Positions 40,548 to 52,769 of a stretch of 64,000 bases of DNA are shown here, in pieces. The DNA lies in the NCBI GenBank assembly GCA_021399445.1, contig JAJTUQ010000004.1, forward strand, positions 1,612,001-1,676,000, given 5' to 3'. A program made the translations under genes and the position numbers. The notes beneath the pieces are model-generated. The model ran no database searches. It was not told where the DNA came from and was given only the letters and a program-made list of their open reading frames with translations. Within the stretch, counting starts at the first letter, position 1; every line of letters starts with the position of its first letter. This stretch comes from Xylogone sp. PMI_703 (Eukaryota; Ascomycota; Leotiomycetes).

Positions 40548-41807
40548 TCAGATTTCTTCTTCTCGATGACTCTTCCTCTCACCCTTTCTAGTAGGGCTTT
40601 GCAAGTTCTGAGACGTTGATTCTGCGATACCATCCTTCCTGGCCCGAACTTCTGCTATTTCCGTGTCCCATTTGGAATATAGATCGTCTGGCAGCATCCT
40701 TTTCCCAGCAGCTCTTTTGATTACCAGTATATCTTCAATATTGTCGTATTTGAGAATAGCTCTTCCACCACACCCCTTCACTTTTTTGATGATTTCTTCA
40801 ATCAGTGCTACCAGCTTCCTCAGATCTCTTTGGTGGGATTCTTCCCATGTCTTGAGTTCGCGAGTTACATCCATGACCTTTGGCACTCGAAAAGTACCAT
40901 TCTCGTGATAAGCTATCACGAGGTTCGGGGTCTGAGATATCCAGAGCTGTGGTGCAATGTCCTGAACATTGAGCGTCTTGTTGATAGTGCGCGTTTTGAT
41001 CTGAAGTGTTGATTCCCGCTGAACTGTCTTTCCCTCATCTCTAACTGTCAATTTAGACTGAGTGTTCGACTTCTTCACGGAAGATAGGCCCTCAGATAGA
41101 GACATAGACTCCAGCAGACTAGAGAGACTGTCGCTCTCTGGCCCTTTAATATTGGAAGAAGGAGTTCCGGGTTTATCATCAATGTACCCGTCCGTTTCGT
41201 GGCGAATAATAAAGCTGAGCCCACCAAAGCGATATGATATGATCCTATGATGTCCTGTCTCACCTCTGATCTGGCTCCTAGTATAGGTCTTCACAAATTG
41301 ATGACCAAAGCCTTTGAATTCATGCGCTCCTATCACCTCATAAGTTGCCGAGTCCTCGCGACAAAATATCGCCGTAGTGTTGTTGACCTCAATATTAATA
41401 GTAAATGCTTTAGATCCGTCTCTGCTCAGACCAGGGTTGATGAATGACAGCAGTTTACGGATGTTGTTACGGTCAGTCACAACACCGATTGAGTTGATGT
41501 CAAAGGAAGGATCCGAGATATATAACGCTCGAAATAAAGGTTCAAGTGGACTGTCCGGGTGGCGAGCAGCATTCTGGGCAATGTAGATGAGTCCTGAATC
41601 TTTTCTTAATTTTCGAGGATATTGCAACGGAGTCCAGAGAGATGGGGATCCGGGGACAGCGATAGTTGGTGTAGGTGCTTCAATCCAGTTGTAAGATGAG
41701 AGATGCGTCACATCGGTGATTAATGCTGAAGGAGGAAGATGGAGATATTGGAGATCATCACGAGAAATCTCATTTACATTGGAATAAGACATGATTGCAG
41801 TGGGCAA
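40548..41807 (-). CDS. fungal-specific hypothetical protein (about 419 aa)
   Basis: A single exon; the start is the Met at 41807 or, five codons later, MSYSNVNEISRDD at 41792. The central block (YIAQNAARHPDSPLEPLFRALYISDPSFDINSIGVVTDRNNIRKLLSFI, then FKGFGHQF and GHHRIISYRFGGLSFIIRHETDGY) is a conserved fungal orphan region that I recall from many ascomycetes. Some homologues carry prenyl-synthase names that I believe are wrong: no DDxxD motif is present here. The C-terminal third is Lys-rich and helical. The protein appears soluble. The function is unknown. Confidence 0.8.
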   Translation of the reverse strand: MPTAIMSYSNVNEISRDDLQYLHLPPSALITDVTHLSSYNWIEAPTPTIAVPGSPSLWTPLQYPRKLRKDSGLIYIAQNAARHPDSPLEPLFRALYISDPSFDINSIGVVTDRNNIRKLLSFINPGLSRDGSKAFTINIEVNNTTAIFCREDSATYEVIGAHEFKGFGHQFVKTYTRSQIRGETGHHRIISYRFGGLSFIIRHETDGYIDDKPGTPSSNIKGPESDSLSSLLESMSLSEGLSSVKKSNTQSKLTVRDEGKTVQRESTLQIKTRTINKTLNVQDIAPQLWISQTPNLVIAYHENGTFRVPKVMDVTRELKTWEESHQRDLRKLVALIEEIIKKVKGCGGRAILKYDNIEDILVIKRAAGKRMLPDDLYSKWDTEIAEVRARKDGIAESTSQNLQSPTRKGERKSHREEEI

Positions 41808-43316
41808 TAACTAGGTCCTAGAGTACGACGAAGGAAACAATTCAACGTCTCGCTCCCAAGGGAGACAGAGGGACAGGCCTCCTTCCTGCCCATATTTATA
41901 TGCGGCATGGGTAGGATTGGTGAGACCAAACGCAAAAAGGGTGTGGCAGGTCAGGCCGACTTTGAGTATTATCCTCCATACAATTTACAGCCTTATCATA
42001 CATACAGCTGCATGTGTACTCTATACTCCCTTTCCAATCAGTAGTGATGCAGCCTGTCACCCACCTGATCCACCCGGCCTATGATAAAGACACCGCCAAC
42101 AATTGCCAAGTCTAGATCAGTAACAAATATCATCGATTCGCGGGATACGATACGTCGATTTGGCCGATTATTTGTATGCTCGTTACACGGCATGATGGGC
42201 AAGGGAGGCCTCATATATTTGACCCTATCATGAAAACAGGAAACCGAGTAGTGACAATTGATATACTTGTTTTCAAATTTGAGTTTTTTCAATACAAGTA
42301 AAAACCCGATTTATATGACTTAATTCTTTTAGGGGATACAGAATTAATTCCACATAGTCTCACAACCAGTTGATTCTTCCAGCCGCTGTGAAATACTCCT
42401 CTACGGATCTTTGAGCGTGTCGTATCACAGCTAACAACAAGACAAGCTGTATATACCTTTCTGTCTTCTGGATGCACTATCATCATGTCGACGTCCTCAG
42501 TATCTAGTAACATTGCCTCATCATTCTTGACAATTACAGCAAGTATTAGGTGTCTTTTCCATGTTTGCATCAAAATCATCAGGCTGTATCAATCTTGACA
42601 TCCATATATGTCATTAACAACCACCTCAATGTATCCCATTAACTATACCTCTCCTATAGTCTCATACTATTTCGAGTTTCATCCTCGCTAATCAACATAT
42701 CAAAGATAGGGAAAGTTGTACCTTCCTTCTCATAGCGGTATTTTTGTTAATACGGGCCTCTGGAAAACGTCTCACCAATTCAGGAGGGAACATCTCGATC
42801 AATGACTCCAAAGACTAGTTGAGACTGAAACATCATCCAGCTCTACTTTTCCTAGGAACCACGTTATTCTTTTTCATTACACGACGGAATAAACAACTGA
42901 AGGTAGGTATATAGCACTTGATACAAAATGGGAGAGAAGAGGTTGCTGGTGATGTTAAATACACCACAGTATTTAAATAGCTCGGGATTTTTGTTAGAGA
43001 GTAGTTGGGAGCTCTTCATGGTGTGATATTTTAATACTAGAATACTAAATGCGTAGTCTAGTGTCCGTTCGTCCATATGAATGATAATACTAGACGGTTA
43101 ATCTCGCTCGCCTGCTACCTAACTTTCGTATCCTATCTTAACAGTCGAGATAAAAGACCAAGGCACTATCGGATGGAGAGTTATAAAAGAGAGATATGTA
43201 TATCAATATTATTAGCTCGGGTAGCTCTAAGATGCTTCCCTAGTATGCATGATGATAATGAGCCTTCTTAATGAGCCTGTGCGACTAAAAGTTCCAGACG
43301 TCTGGAGCACCACCCA
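41808..43316. other. intergenic, no supported gene
   Basis: A 1.5 kb gap between two minus-strand genes. A few reverse-strand frames of 70-96 codons have no recognisable feature. No repeats or RNA genes were noted. Confidence 0.45.
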
Positions 43317-45093
43317 TTATACCGCATGTCCTGCGGAGTTCTTCTGTCTCGGCTCTCCCGCGGCCTCGAAAGTTCCATTTGGCAAGAGCCTTAGACCCTG
43401 CGCCGTGCTCTGTCCTGGAGCAACCCAGGTCACATTATGGCCTAGGGATTTCATAAAAGCCACTGTTTCATTATTATATGCGTATTCGAAGGTTATCTGG
43501 TTTGGCATTAGTTGGTCATGGAACCTCGGTTTTGCTAAGGCCTCCGCTGTAGTTAGATTCTCATCTAGGATATGGTGAACATTCTGGATTGTAGCGGTGG
43601 TGATGCGACTGCCACCTGCGGAGCCAATGCTGAAATACAGCTTTCCGTCTGGTGTCTCCCCGATGATGGGCGATATCGAAGACAGGGGCCGCTTCCCGGG
43701 GGCCACATAGTTGGCTGGGCTTGGGATATATCCGAAGCTGTTGCTGACACCCGGAATACTAAAGTCGTTCATCTCATTGTTCATGATCACACCGGTTTCT
43801 GGGATGATGAGGGTTGATCCGAAGAGAAGATTAATCGTAGTAGTAAGAGACACAGCCATCCCGCTAGCATCAGCCGTCACAATATGGGAGGTTCCTGGGG
43901 TATTAAGTGATTCAATGCCGCTGGGATCATACACAGAAACATTCTGGGTGTGAAAATCAGAAATTTTGGATCGAGTTTCTGCACCAGTCTCGGGGCTGAT
44001 CATGTTTAATGTGTACTCGTCCAGGCCCTCCACAAATGAGGGATCACCCAACTTTGTCCGCTCTCCATATGCAAAACGTATGGCCTCATCTAGTCGATGA
44101 GTTGTCAAATTAACTGCATCAGGATCACCAAAATCATCATAACCGTTCACGGTATTGAGGGCACTGAGGGCCACTACCCCGCTAGAAGGAGCGTTGGTGC
44201 TTGTGAGCTTGTGACCACGATACATGATGTGTACAGGCTCACGAACCGCCACAGAATAGTTGCGAAGGTCCTCGAGTGTCATAATTCCGCCCGCCTTTCG
44301 TAAAGCCGTAATCGTTGCATTTGCGATTGGCCCCGTGTAGAAGGCATCGGCGCCTTGATATGCGATCGTCTCTAGGGTATCAGCGTATCGTTTACGCGTG
44401 ATCACGTCTCCCAGCTGGAGAAGTCTACCACGAGGGGCGAAATCAATGGCCCATGAAGGATCGTCAGTCAGAAAATTGTTTGGTGAGGTCTCTGCTATGC
44501 TATCTGCCAAATCTTCGTTCACTACGAACCCGTATCGAGCCAGTTGGATGGAGGGCTGCAGCAAATCCGCCCAGGGCAATCTACCATATCGTTTGTGCAC
44601 ATGTTCCAGGCCTCTCAACTCGCCGGGGACTCCACTAACAGGTTATGATGGATTAGAGATCAGTTTAACCACAGTGAGCAGGTCTGGGTATCACAGCGAA
44701 CCTTGCAAGACCACCGTACAGGCTAAGGTCTGAGTTATTCTTATACATGTCTTGGAACGCGGCGGCTGGGGCGGTTTCGCGAAAGTCAATGAATTCGAAG
44801 CTGCCGTTGTTAGACCGCACCAGCATGAAGCCACCGCCTCCAATGCCGCTATGGTACATGCCCACGACGCCTACACAGAAGACGGTCCCGACCAAAGCAT
44901 CGACAGCGTTTCCGCCGTCCTGGAGGAGCTTAGTACCGATTAGAGTACAGGTGTCGGATTGTGAGGCAACCGCGCCCAACTTAGGTTCTGCATTGTCGGG
45001 ACGAGCTGATGAGGACCGAACAAAAGGGAGTGTTGTAATTAGAGATAAGAGAGGGAGGGCTCGGGCTCTCGCAGCTAGAGACAACCACTTCAT
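43317..45093 (-). CDS. gamma-glutamyltranspeptidase, secreted
   Basis: Two exons (45093-44702, 44634-43317) give 569 aa; the intron is in phase and joins YGGLA to SGVPGELRG, which is the conserved GxPGxxxG block. Residues 1 to about 30 form a signal peptide. The large-subunit part has GGNAVDA and GIGGGGFMLV; FIDFRETAPAA supplies the substrate-binding Arg. The small subunit begins at the autocatalytic Thr, about residue 379, in NTPGTSHIV, and SISPIIGETPDGKLYFSIGSAGGS carries the two Ser of the gamma-glutamyl site. The enzyme cleaves the gamma-glutamyl bond of glutathione and its conjugates. GGTs take part both in general glutathione turnover and in some sulfur-containing metabolite pathways. 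A P450 gene lies next, on the same strand. Confidence 0.93.
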
Positions 45094-45854
45094 TGCCTAC
45101 GAGTGTCTCAGCGAAGCTAAATACAACCACGATAACAAACTCATACAATCTGACAGAAGCTGCTTCGGAGAACAAATCTAATGGGGGAATACCTTTCAAA
45201 GGTAAGATATTAATACTCGCAGCGGATACAAGTTCTCTTAATATATGTAGCTTATGTGCGCTGACCCTTTCGAATCCCCACTCTTATCTCTCGATCAGCG
45301 GCCTGTTTACGCGATTGAGGAACTTCCTCAGAGCTTAGCTTTGCTTAGTTCTTGTTAAACCAGGATTTCAATTGCCGCAACGTAAGGGAGCTGCAAGGTT
45401 TTGATCCTTGGCTTTTCCAAGGCCTGCGTTTGCGGGGGATAGTCGATCCATACCTCGACCGGCGAGCAGCCATTCCTTGAATATTCCTCGCGAGCAGTAA
45501 CCTAATGATGAACTCCTCTGAACTTGACCGCCTAAAGATTAAAGATTACCATCTTAGAGTGAGTTAATAACGCCCTTTACATATATGTTACTTGAGGTTA
45601 TTTGAACGTGGATTAAGTTATTTTAAATTTTATAACCCGCGATCAAGAACGTAGTGACCGGTTAAATATTAAGTGCTCAAGAAATAGTTAATTCTCACGC
45701 TTACAGGTTACTCTAGGATACGGCATTTCTATTTTAACGTGAAAAGTAATAATAAATGCCAAATTGTATTATGCATTCCATAACCTTTGCTGAATTGCTT
45801 GTTGATACGATATCTTAGTTAATCCTCAATAACATAACTATGAGTTATTTCAAT
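45094..45854. other. intergenic, no supported gene
   Basis: 761 bp holding the promoter of the transpeptidase gene and the 3' region of the P450 gene. AAGGTTTTGATCCTTGGC and CTTTTCCAAGG near 45396 form weak inverted words; no tRNA fold is supported. Confidence 0.45.
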
Positions 45855-47599
45855 CTACTCCCTTTTTACTCCTTCACGGTGACGGAATTCAATAGTTGGC
45901 CCAAACCTCCTTCCTGAAAACCATTCTTCGAGCTTATACTCACGTACGGCCGGTCCTAGAGCCTCTTCTACACCACCGTCAATATATTTCATATCGTATA
46001 AGAACACTACCCTAGCAATTACTATCTGAAGCTCAATATACGCGAGGCGTCTTCCGATGCACATCCGTGCGCCCGTTGAAAATGGTGCAAAAGCCTCCCA
46101 TGCAAGTTTGACATTATCGACTCCGCTTTCAGATGCAAGCCATCTCTCAGGGATGTGCTTATGTGGATTGGGAAAATACTTGGGATTGTGATGGAGCGTA
46201 TACGTAGGGACCGCTATTTCCACTCCGGGAGGAAAATATTCGCCTTTGACAGTGATTCCCCCCGGAAGTACTTCACGTGGAAGATAGCCCGGAAGGCTTG
46301 CATTCATACGCAGTGTTTCTTCAATCACAGCTTTCAGGTATTCACAAGACTCTAGCTTTGAGCCCAGGTGGATATCTTCGACGCCGCCGAACTTAGAAAG
46401 TATCTCAGATCGCAATTTTATCAAAGTCTGCTCATTTTGGGTGAGGTAGAAGAAATTTGCTGCCAACTGAGTCGCTGTTGTATCGGACCCTATATCACGA
46501 AAATTAAGCTCTCTGGCCGTATTTTCAAAACACGCACGGATGAGCTCACCTCCTACCATCAGCGACCGAGCTTCTGCGATTAACTCTTGGTAACTGTATT
46601 CTTGAGATCTACTACTTTCCTTAGCTTTTAGTAAAAATCCGAAAAAATCCTTTCGATCAATCTTGCTATTAATTCGCTCATTGGTTTTTTCTTTCACATA
46701 GGCAAGGAATTGTGCGCTTGCGCCTACAACTTTTGGAACAAAGAGCCTGTCGAGGCCAAGATTGAAGACCAAATGACTAGATCCAGCCTTTCCATTATAT
46801 CAGATTATTATACCATTCATATATGCATCTCTCTACTTACAAGATGTGAACGAAGGTTAGCGTAGTTAATAATCTCCGGTATACCTCTATTCATGCTGGA
46901 TTTCATCATTTGGAAGTCGCCCCCAAAGGCGGTATCCCCCATTATATCAAATGTTAAATAGTTGGCCCAATCGCCAACATCAATAATAGAGGGCTTCCCA
47001 TCCTTCGGTCCAATACTTTCGAGGAAAAACCGGATATGAGGTAATATGTAATCTTCCATATCTCGGAGGGAAGGCTCTGTGAAGGCAGGTGCTAGTATTC
47101 GTCGTTTTTTGGCGTGGATCTGACGGTCAGTAGAAGAGAAGGTACTGGCAAACCCCGCATGAGACGTGACAGCTCGGTAGACGAATCCTTTCTGAACGTT
47201 TTTATTCACACCATAGATATCTATCGAGGAGTAATCAGTTATAGGTCCCCTGAGTTTAAAATATTCAAGTACCCTTTAGTGCATCCTTGTGATTGATAGT
47301 TACAATATTTGGCGCAACACGGACAATATCTCCTATATCAAGAGGTTAGCGTAATCTGTAGATGGAACAACATTCTTACCATATTTCTTGTGAAGTTTAT
47401 AGCAGTTGATGTGGCGTTTTCCTGTAAGAGCATAATATGCGGGATACAATCCCGTCACTTTTGCCCAAAATGGCCCAGGATACTTAGCAAGGGGGTGGAA
47501 GAATAGTCGATAGATCACGAGTCCGATTACATAGAAGACAGAGGTAAACAAAAGTATACCAATAACGTGAACAAGATTATGAAATTGTAATAGAAACAT
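45855..47599 (-). CDS. cytochrome P450 monooxygenase
   Basis: At least five exons. The N-terminal anchor (VHVIGILLFTSVFYVIGLVIYRL) is followed by FFHPLAKYPGPFWAKVTG. Splicing removes GTAAGA to TATAG near 47311-47378, giving HKKYGDIVRVAPN; the next intron near 47220-47270 restores ALKDIYG. An intron near 46795-46850 and an in-frame one inside 46491-46554 (which joins MVGG to SDTTATQ, the I-helix) are also likely. The K-helix is EETLR, PERW follows, and the heme loop is FAPFSTGARMCIGRRLAY with the Cys ligand. It resembles the trichothecene C-15 hydroxylase/benzoate-hydroxylase-like fungal groups, but the substrate cannot be told. It lies 0.76 kb from the transpeptidase. Confidence 0.92.
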
Positions 47600-49510
47600 T
47601 CCGAGCTTTCTTTGTTGATCGGGTCGTCATTACCATCATGGTCTCGAGCATAAAGCTTGTCTACTTAAATAACTACATTATGTACTACTGAGAATTAGAA
47701 TATTCCGTATTTGCCGCGACGTAAACCTGGAAAACGGAGCACCATGAATGCTGGCGTCGTTAGAGCATATTTGGTTTTACATCCGTTGGATATATGAGGC
47801 GTGAATATAGTTAAGCTTAACTCACTACAATGCCGTGGCGTTCTGGTATGGTGCGGGGAATGCCAAGCGGCCATCTGGGGTACTGCACCGTAATATCCCC
47901 GGGCTTGAAATCGCGGTAAGAGGGAGAGGCTCTCCGTGAGTTCCCCAGAGCTGTGAAATGTATTTGTATGGCTGAAACAATACCGGATATAAAATAACGG
48001 TCATATGAAACAGCTAGTCGTGGCATCTATTAGGATACAATCCATGTACAATGCGATTACTATGTAGGCTGTATGCGGTAATCGTTCAGCTTGATTTCGG
48101 AGATTTACATCTACGTCGCATTACCAGACATTTTGATATCATGTATGGCTTCATTGATAACAATATTAAGTCCCGTAATACTCGTGATATAATACTGTAC
48201 TTCCTGCTCGACAAAATGACATCGTGTCGGATTTTGGCTTGCTCTATAATACCTTCCATGTTGCTAATATTAATTCTGCGGGGTTAAAAATAATGGGTAT
48301 ACATATGGGAGCTAACATTTTGAGTTATCTCAATAAGAATCAATTATCAGTTCATTCAACTCTCAAAATTAGGGCTATTAAACTAGCATTACACAAAAAC
48401 CTAGATTTGCGATGTCTTCCGAACGGGTTGTTTACGAAGTTTATCACAATCGATTCTCGATATGCTCGATCCAAACACGGTTGACGTTAATGATACCAAA
48501 GTTATCGAAGACTCCAGAACAAGCAATTACTCTAAAGCAGACACATTGATACATATACACTGGGGTAGCTGTTTGAAAACTGTCTTCCCAACATTAATCC
48601 AAAGGGACAAGGGAGTTACTATTTGTGATACGGAGATATAATTTCATGTAAACATCCATCTTCTTGTAAACATTATGCTTTTTAACCACTATAGAAAAGA
48701 ATCGTACAAATTGCTGCGTACATGCCGAGATATGTCTTCTTATCTTCGAAAGGCTAATCCACCTGTGTCTAACCCTGTTGACATATGCTGCACAGCATGG
48801 CAGCTACCCAAACCAGATGTTTCTTGATAGGAAAGCAACAGAAGTTTCTAACCTATCACGAGAGCATTGCTATACTTCTAGAATTCAGAAGTCTATGACC
48901 AATGATATAACACTATATACACGGGGATTCGAGTAATTACTGAGTTATAAAAGAAGGCCTTGGTTGGTTCGAAACAGCAATGTACTAGTGTACCTCCGTA
49001 TGGGTTAAACTATATGACAATGTTCGTATCAATTAGCGTACACCCCGGAACACAATCCATATTTTATGATACAGCCTAAATATGTGTGATATAGCCTAAA
49101 TTGAACGATATGGTTTACACACCCCCCCTCCCCCCACCCCTGAATCGGCGTGGATTGACGAAATCACGTAACCAATTACAACTCAATTTTTGCGGAATAT
49201 ACTATTGTGATTTTGTGATTGGATATAGCACCCCTAATTTTCTTGCTCATTAGGATTCTTTTGTGCGAAAAATACGTTATGCAAAACACTAGACAGGACA
49301 TGTACCGCAATGTACTACAATTCTGATCTAGTTCAGGTGTGTCATTGCTGTAGACACGCTATAATAACTGAAGCTATATCATGGTTGGCAGCGGTATCGG
49401 TCTTGGCAAATAGGTTCGGCCATAGCCCATTTATATGTTCACAGTCGTCCCTTGCTTAATTACATACGTTTCTACGAACCCATGTAAACGTCTATCTCCT
49501 CACAGACATC
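47600..49510. other. long intergenic, no supported gene
   Basis: A 1.9 kb AT-rich gap. It contains a C-rich tract (ACACCCCCCCTCCCCCCACC near 49118) and one CTCCGTATGG word near 48995 that also occurs in the repeat-like segment near 35361. No frame with a domain is visible. Confidence 0.45.
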
Positions 49511-50221
49511 ATGACTTCTAACCAGCCTGGAATCGTCCAAGTCACCTGGTTTAAGCCTGACGTGACAGATCCTGCTAAGACTAAAGAGAGGCTTAAGGAA
49601 GGGCTAGAGAAGCTGGCTGAGACTCCCGGATTTGAACGTTTCATTTTTGAAGGAACACACCGTGAGCAAGCGGGAATATCAGTTCGGATCACCCAATGGA
49701 GCAGCGCAGAGGTATGGATTTCCCATGATATGCCGTCTCACTTCATTTCTATCCATGACTATTAATACAATCTTCAGGACCACGCAGACAACTTTGCCAC
49801 AATATTTGGAAATGCCGCCGAGCACGTCAAGACCTTCCAGTATCAGATGCATGACCCGTACCCCCCTCTCTCTCCAAATCCCGAGGCAGTTGAGCTCATG
49901 ACGCTCACGCTCCGCCCCGATATCGACTTTCGGGAATTCTATGATGACTGGAGCGCTGCTCTCAAAGACGTGGCTGCCTTTAAAGGTTGCCGCTATATTG
50001 CTCTAGGACGCGGTATCGAAGCACCTCGGACTGCCGTTCAGATCCAGCCGTGGCAAACTCTCGAGGATCATATCACAGGGTTTCAGAAATCACCCGAATG
50101 CCCAAGCATCATGGTTAAACTCACAGCCGTGGTAGATAAGTACGTGCAGGATGGATGGAAAGGAGCGACTGGGGGGCATATTATGCTGACAGATCCTGGA
50201 GAAGCTGTATTGAGTTCATAG
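49511..50221 (+). CDS. tandem dimeric alpha/beta-barrel (ABM-like) protein
   Basis: Two exons (49511-49711, 49778-50221) give 214 aa and join SSAE to DHADNFATIF. Each half reads as one ferredoxin-like barrel domain: residues 8-95 begin IVQVTWFKP and end with an SSAEDHADNF helix, and residues 110-195 begin ELMTLTLRP with FQKSPEC and VDKYV. Such domains occur in antibiotic-biosynthesis monooxygenase and stress-response barrel families, where cofactor-free oxygenation or other roles are known. No catalytic residue can be assigned. It is cytosolic. Confidence 0.75.
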
Positions 50222-51021
50222 AAATCTAACAGCAATCATAGTAATTAATAAATTGACACACTCTTGGCAATGCATCAGCACGGATTAAGAATCCTTATCA
50301 ATTTTGATCTCTTTGCCACCGAGACACCAACTTTATGTCTATTCCTCCCGAACAGACTCGGATTGGAGCAATTTATTACCAGCTTTAAGTTATATAACCT
50401 TACTCTCGGGAACATAACGTTATCCATCCCATTTAAAGTGATGCCCAATAAGAGAAGTTCGGCGTATAGGGATCAAGAAAAACAGGAATGATGATCTCGG
50501 TTTAGGCACGCTATTCAGCTAAGTTCTGACTAAATCAGCAGATGAAAAGAAAGTGTTGACACTCGGGACTATGTTATATGAATTCCTACCACTGCTCTCC
50601 CGCTAATTATATGCCTCAACAGCCAATGCGAAGATAATCTTATTTAGTTCCATCTCGAAACGATTAACTGTTTAATTTCTCAATACACCGCTGCCGACGG
50701 CCCTTTTCTCAGTGCCAACAACATCCCCGCCTTCTAGGTAGATCCGGTGCCAAGACCCTCCCAAGTCGCCAAGCACTTCTGCTAAACAATGATGAAATAA
50801 AAAGTATAAGCATTCGTGCACGTGTCTCGGTCCCGCTGAAATCCTTTTCCGTCCAAGTTACCACCAAACGCTTCATTTCAGTATTTACATGTATGAAGAT
50901 GTTGGCAGGCTATTAGCCTACTGGACAATACTCTGAAATTTTTGTCAGAAGCATCTTCAGTACACCATTTCATACTATCTAGACTCATTATCTTGATATA
51001 ATTTGTCGTTGCGAGATAAAA
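50222..51021. other. intergenic, no supported gene
   Basis: 800 bp between two + strand genes. A 75-codon frame at 50264-50491 lacks features. CGCTGCCGACGGCCC near 50688 is the only CGG-rich motif. Confidence 0.45.
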
Positions 51022-51543
51022 ATGGCCTCGCTAGACAAAATCTCCTCCGAGGAACAGTCATCTGGCAGCTCCAGCAACATACCAACCGGGACAAGCCAAC
51101 TAGAAGAGCAAGATAAATTCGAATTCCTAGAAGAGCTTACGTCGAGTAGTAAACACCTAAATAAATCCTTCTACGACCATTTATTCAACGTATACACTCA
51201 TCTGAAAGAATCAGAGCTCCCTGAGGAAGTCTGCAATGCTGGGCTTTTCCATTCTATCTACGGCACCGAGTTTTATCACTTCCACAATAACCGTATTACT
51301 AGGGATGTAGTACGCGGATATATTGGTGAATATGCAGAGGAACTAGTGCATATATTTTGTGGTCTAAAGAAAGATCGGTTTCAATGTATTGTTAATAATT
51401 CGTTGGGGCTGAGCAAGGGGCAGCATCTCGATTTGTGCTATGTAGAGTTTGCTAATTTGTGGGATCAAAAGGAGCATGGAAGGTTGGAGGCAAGGCTGGA
51501 TATTCTTATTAAAACCATCGAGCGGTTGGAGAGTAGTGAATGA
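51022..51543 (+). CDS. DUF6817-like small protein (173 aa)
   Basis: A single exon. The N-terminal 35 residues are Ser-, Gln- and Glu-rich and likely disordered. The core reads FYDHLFNVYTHLKESELPEEVCNAGLFHSIYGTEFYHF. His in HLFNVYTHL, VCNAGLFHSIYGT and the following helix are the marks I know from DUF6817, an HD-like helical domain of unknown function. A metal-binding role for the His residues is possible. No signal peptide. Confidence 0.7.
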   Translation: MASLDKISSEEQSSGSSSNIPTGTSQLEEQDKFEFLEELTSSSKHLNKSFYDHLFNVYTHLKESELPEEVCNAGLFHSIYGTEFYHFHNNRITRDVVRGYIGEYAEELVHIFCGLKKDRFQCIVNNSLGLSKGQHLDLCYVEFANLWDQKEHGRLEARLDILIKTIERLESSE

Positions 51544-51766
51544 GGTCTAAAATATGAGTGGGAGGAATGGTTTTCTACGTAGACTGATAGGGCTTGTACA
51601 CTATATGAGTTTTATATTTAAGGTTAGGGGAGTTTAACCACAACAATACTGGGAATTTATTTCTATCTAAGCAGTTACTAGATGCAAAAGTCATGAATTC
51701 TCAGCAAAACTGAATCTAATATCCAGATGTCATACTTCTATACGATAATCTATACAGATCTTACTA

Positions 51767-52769
51767 TCACTCGGTTCCCTCATTTCCATGTATAATACCG
51801 CCGACATAGAGCTCAACTAATGGTGCATCTCTACCCTCTGGTGTCGACGATTCTAATATCTGAGTGGCACGTTTCACGATCTTTGATGGTCTTTGATGGC
51901 CAATCAGATTAACCGGCACATCTTCTGATTCATATAAGGCAATCCTGCCAATTTCCTTTGTTTTGTTTCCATCAATATCAAGTTGCGACCCCGGATCGAG
52001 CAATAAAATCAGACTTTGTAGCGAAGGAAATCTCTTCAACAATCGCAGACTCATCGAGTCGTTCGGCCCCATCATTTCCACTGGCTGCATCGCATATTCG
52101 TTATCAACATCATCCATTATCCCTAGTCTGGATGCATTAGATCTAGTAAGATTGACTGCCACATGCTGTAGGCTATCGAAGATTGACCCAGATGGAGTTG
52201 GAGATAAGAACAAGTAATCATCAAGTCTCATTTCCCAGGGGACCATAATAGGATAGAAGTATGCAATCTCGCCCTCCTTCCATAAGCCCCCAGCCTCATT
52301 TGGAACAATAGAGTCAATAACCAGACGGTAGTTGTCTAGTGCGACGGCACGAGATTTGCGACACGTCTGAAGAAGTGACATGACAGGTTCTCGAGCATGT
52401 TTCATTCTAGAATAAAAACCGTCCCAATACTCAAGATGATCATCGTCGTCATATTCACCGTCACCAGAACGCCTCTGATTTTTGTATATATCTTTTAGTT
52501 CTCGGATTGGTGGAAAGATGCCACGGACTTTGGTAAGCTTAAGGTCTAAAACAACTACTATTACACCTGCTGACACCTTGAATAAGCCCCGGGGGTCTGG
52601 CACTGCGAGGTCCCATATCTTCAGTTGGATTTCGGCCGGAAGTTCAGGGAATTTGTGAAAGGTGCCCTCTGGCACCTCCTCTCCATCTGCATCACGTTAT
52701 GTTAGCTTGTCTACTAGCACTGGTTTCAAAATACCAACACTGCTCACGTTTTGGTCCGTTGGTTGTCAT
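51767..52769 (-). CDS. 2EXR-domain protein
   Basis: A tiny first exon (52769-52748, MTTNGPK) appears to be joined to the long second exon by an intron with a GTGAGC donor that ends near 52686; phase agrees. The protein has about 309 aa. The 2EXR motif is in FHKFPELPAEIQLKIWDLAVPDPRG, followed later by VMSLLQTCRKSRAVALDNY, the usual second block. The domain is common in fungal gene families of unknown function. The remainder, with FDSLQHVAVNL and LKRFPSLQSLILL, is leucine-rich and also typical. The protein is soluble. Confidence 0.85.

Noticed and set aside
40548..41807. Naming this protein a geranylgeranyl pyrophosphate synthase
   Set aside because: No DDxxD aspartate-rich motif is present, so the name that I recall for some homologues is not supported.
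45390..45440. Inverted words AAGG...CCTT as a tRNA or terminator
   Set aside because: The stems are short and do not form a cloverleaf; fungal nuclear genes do not use such terminators.
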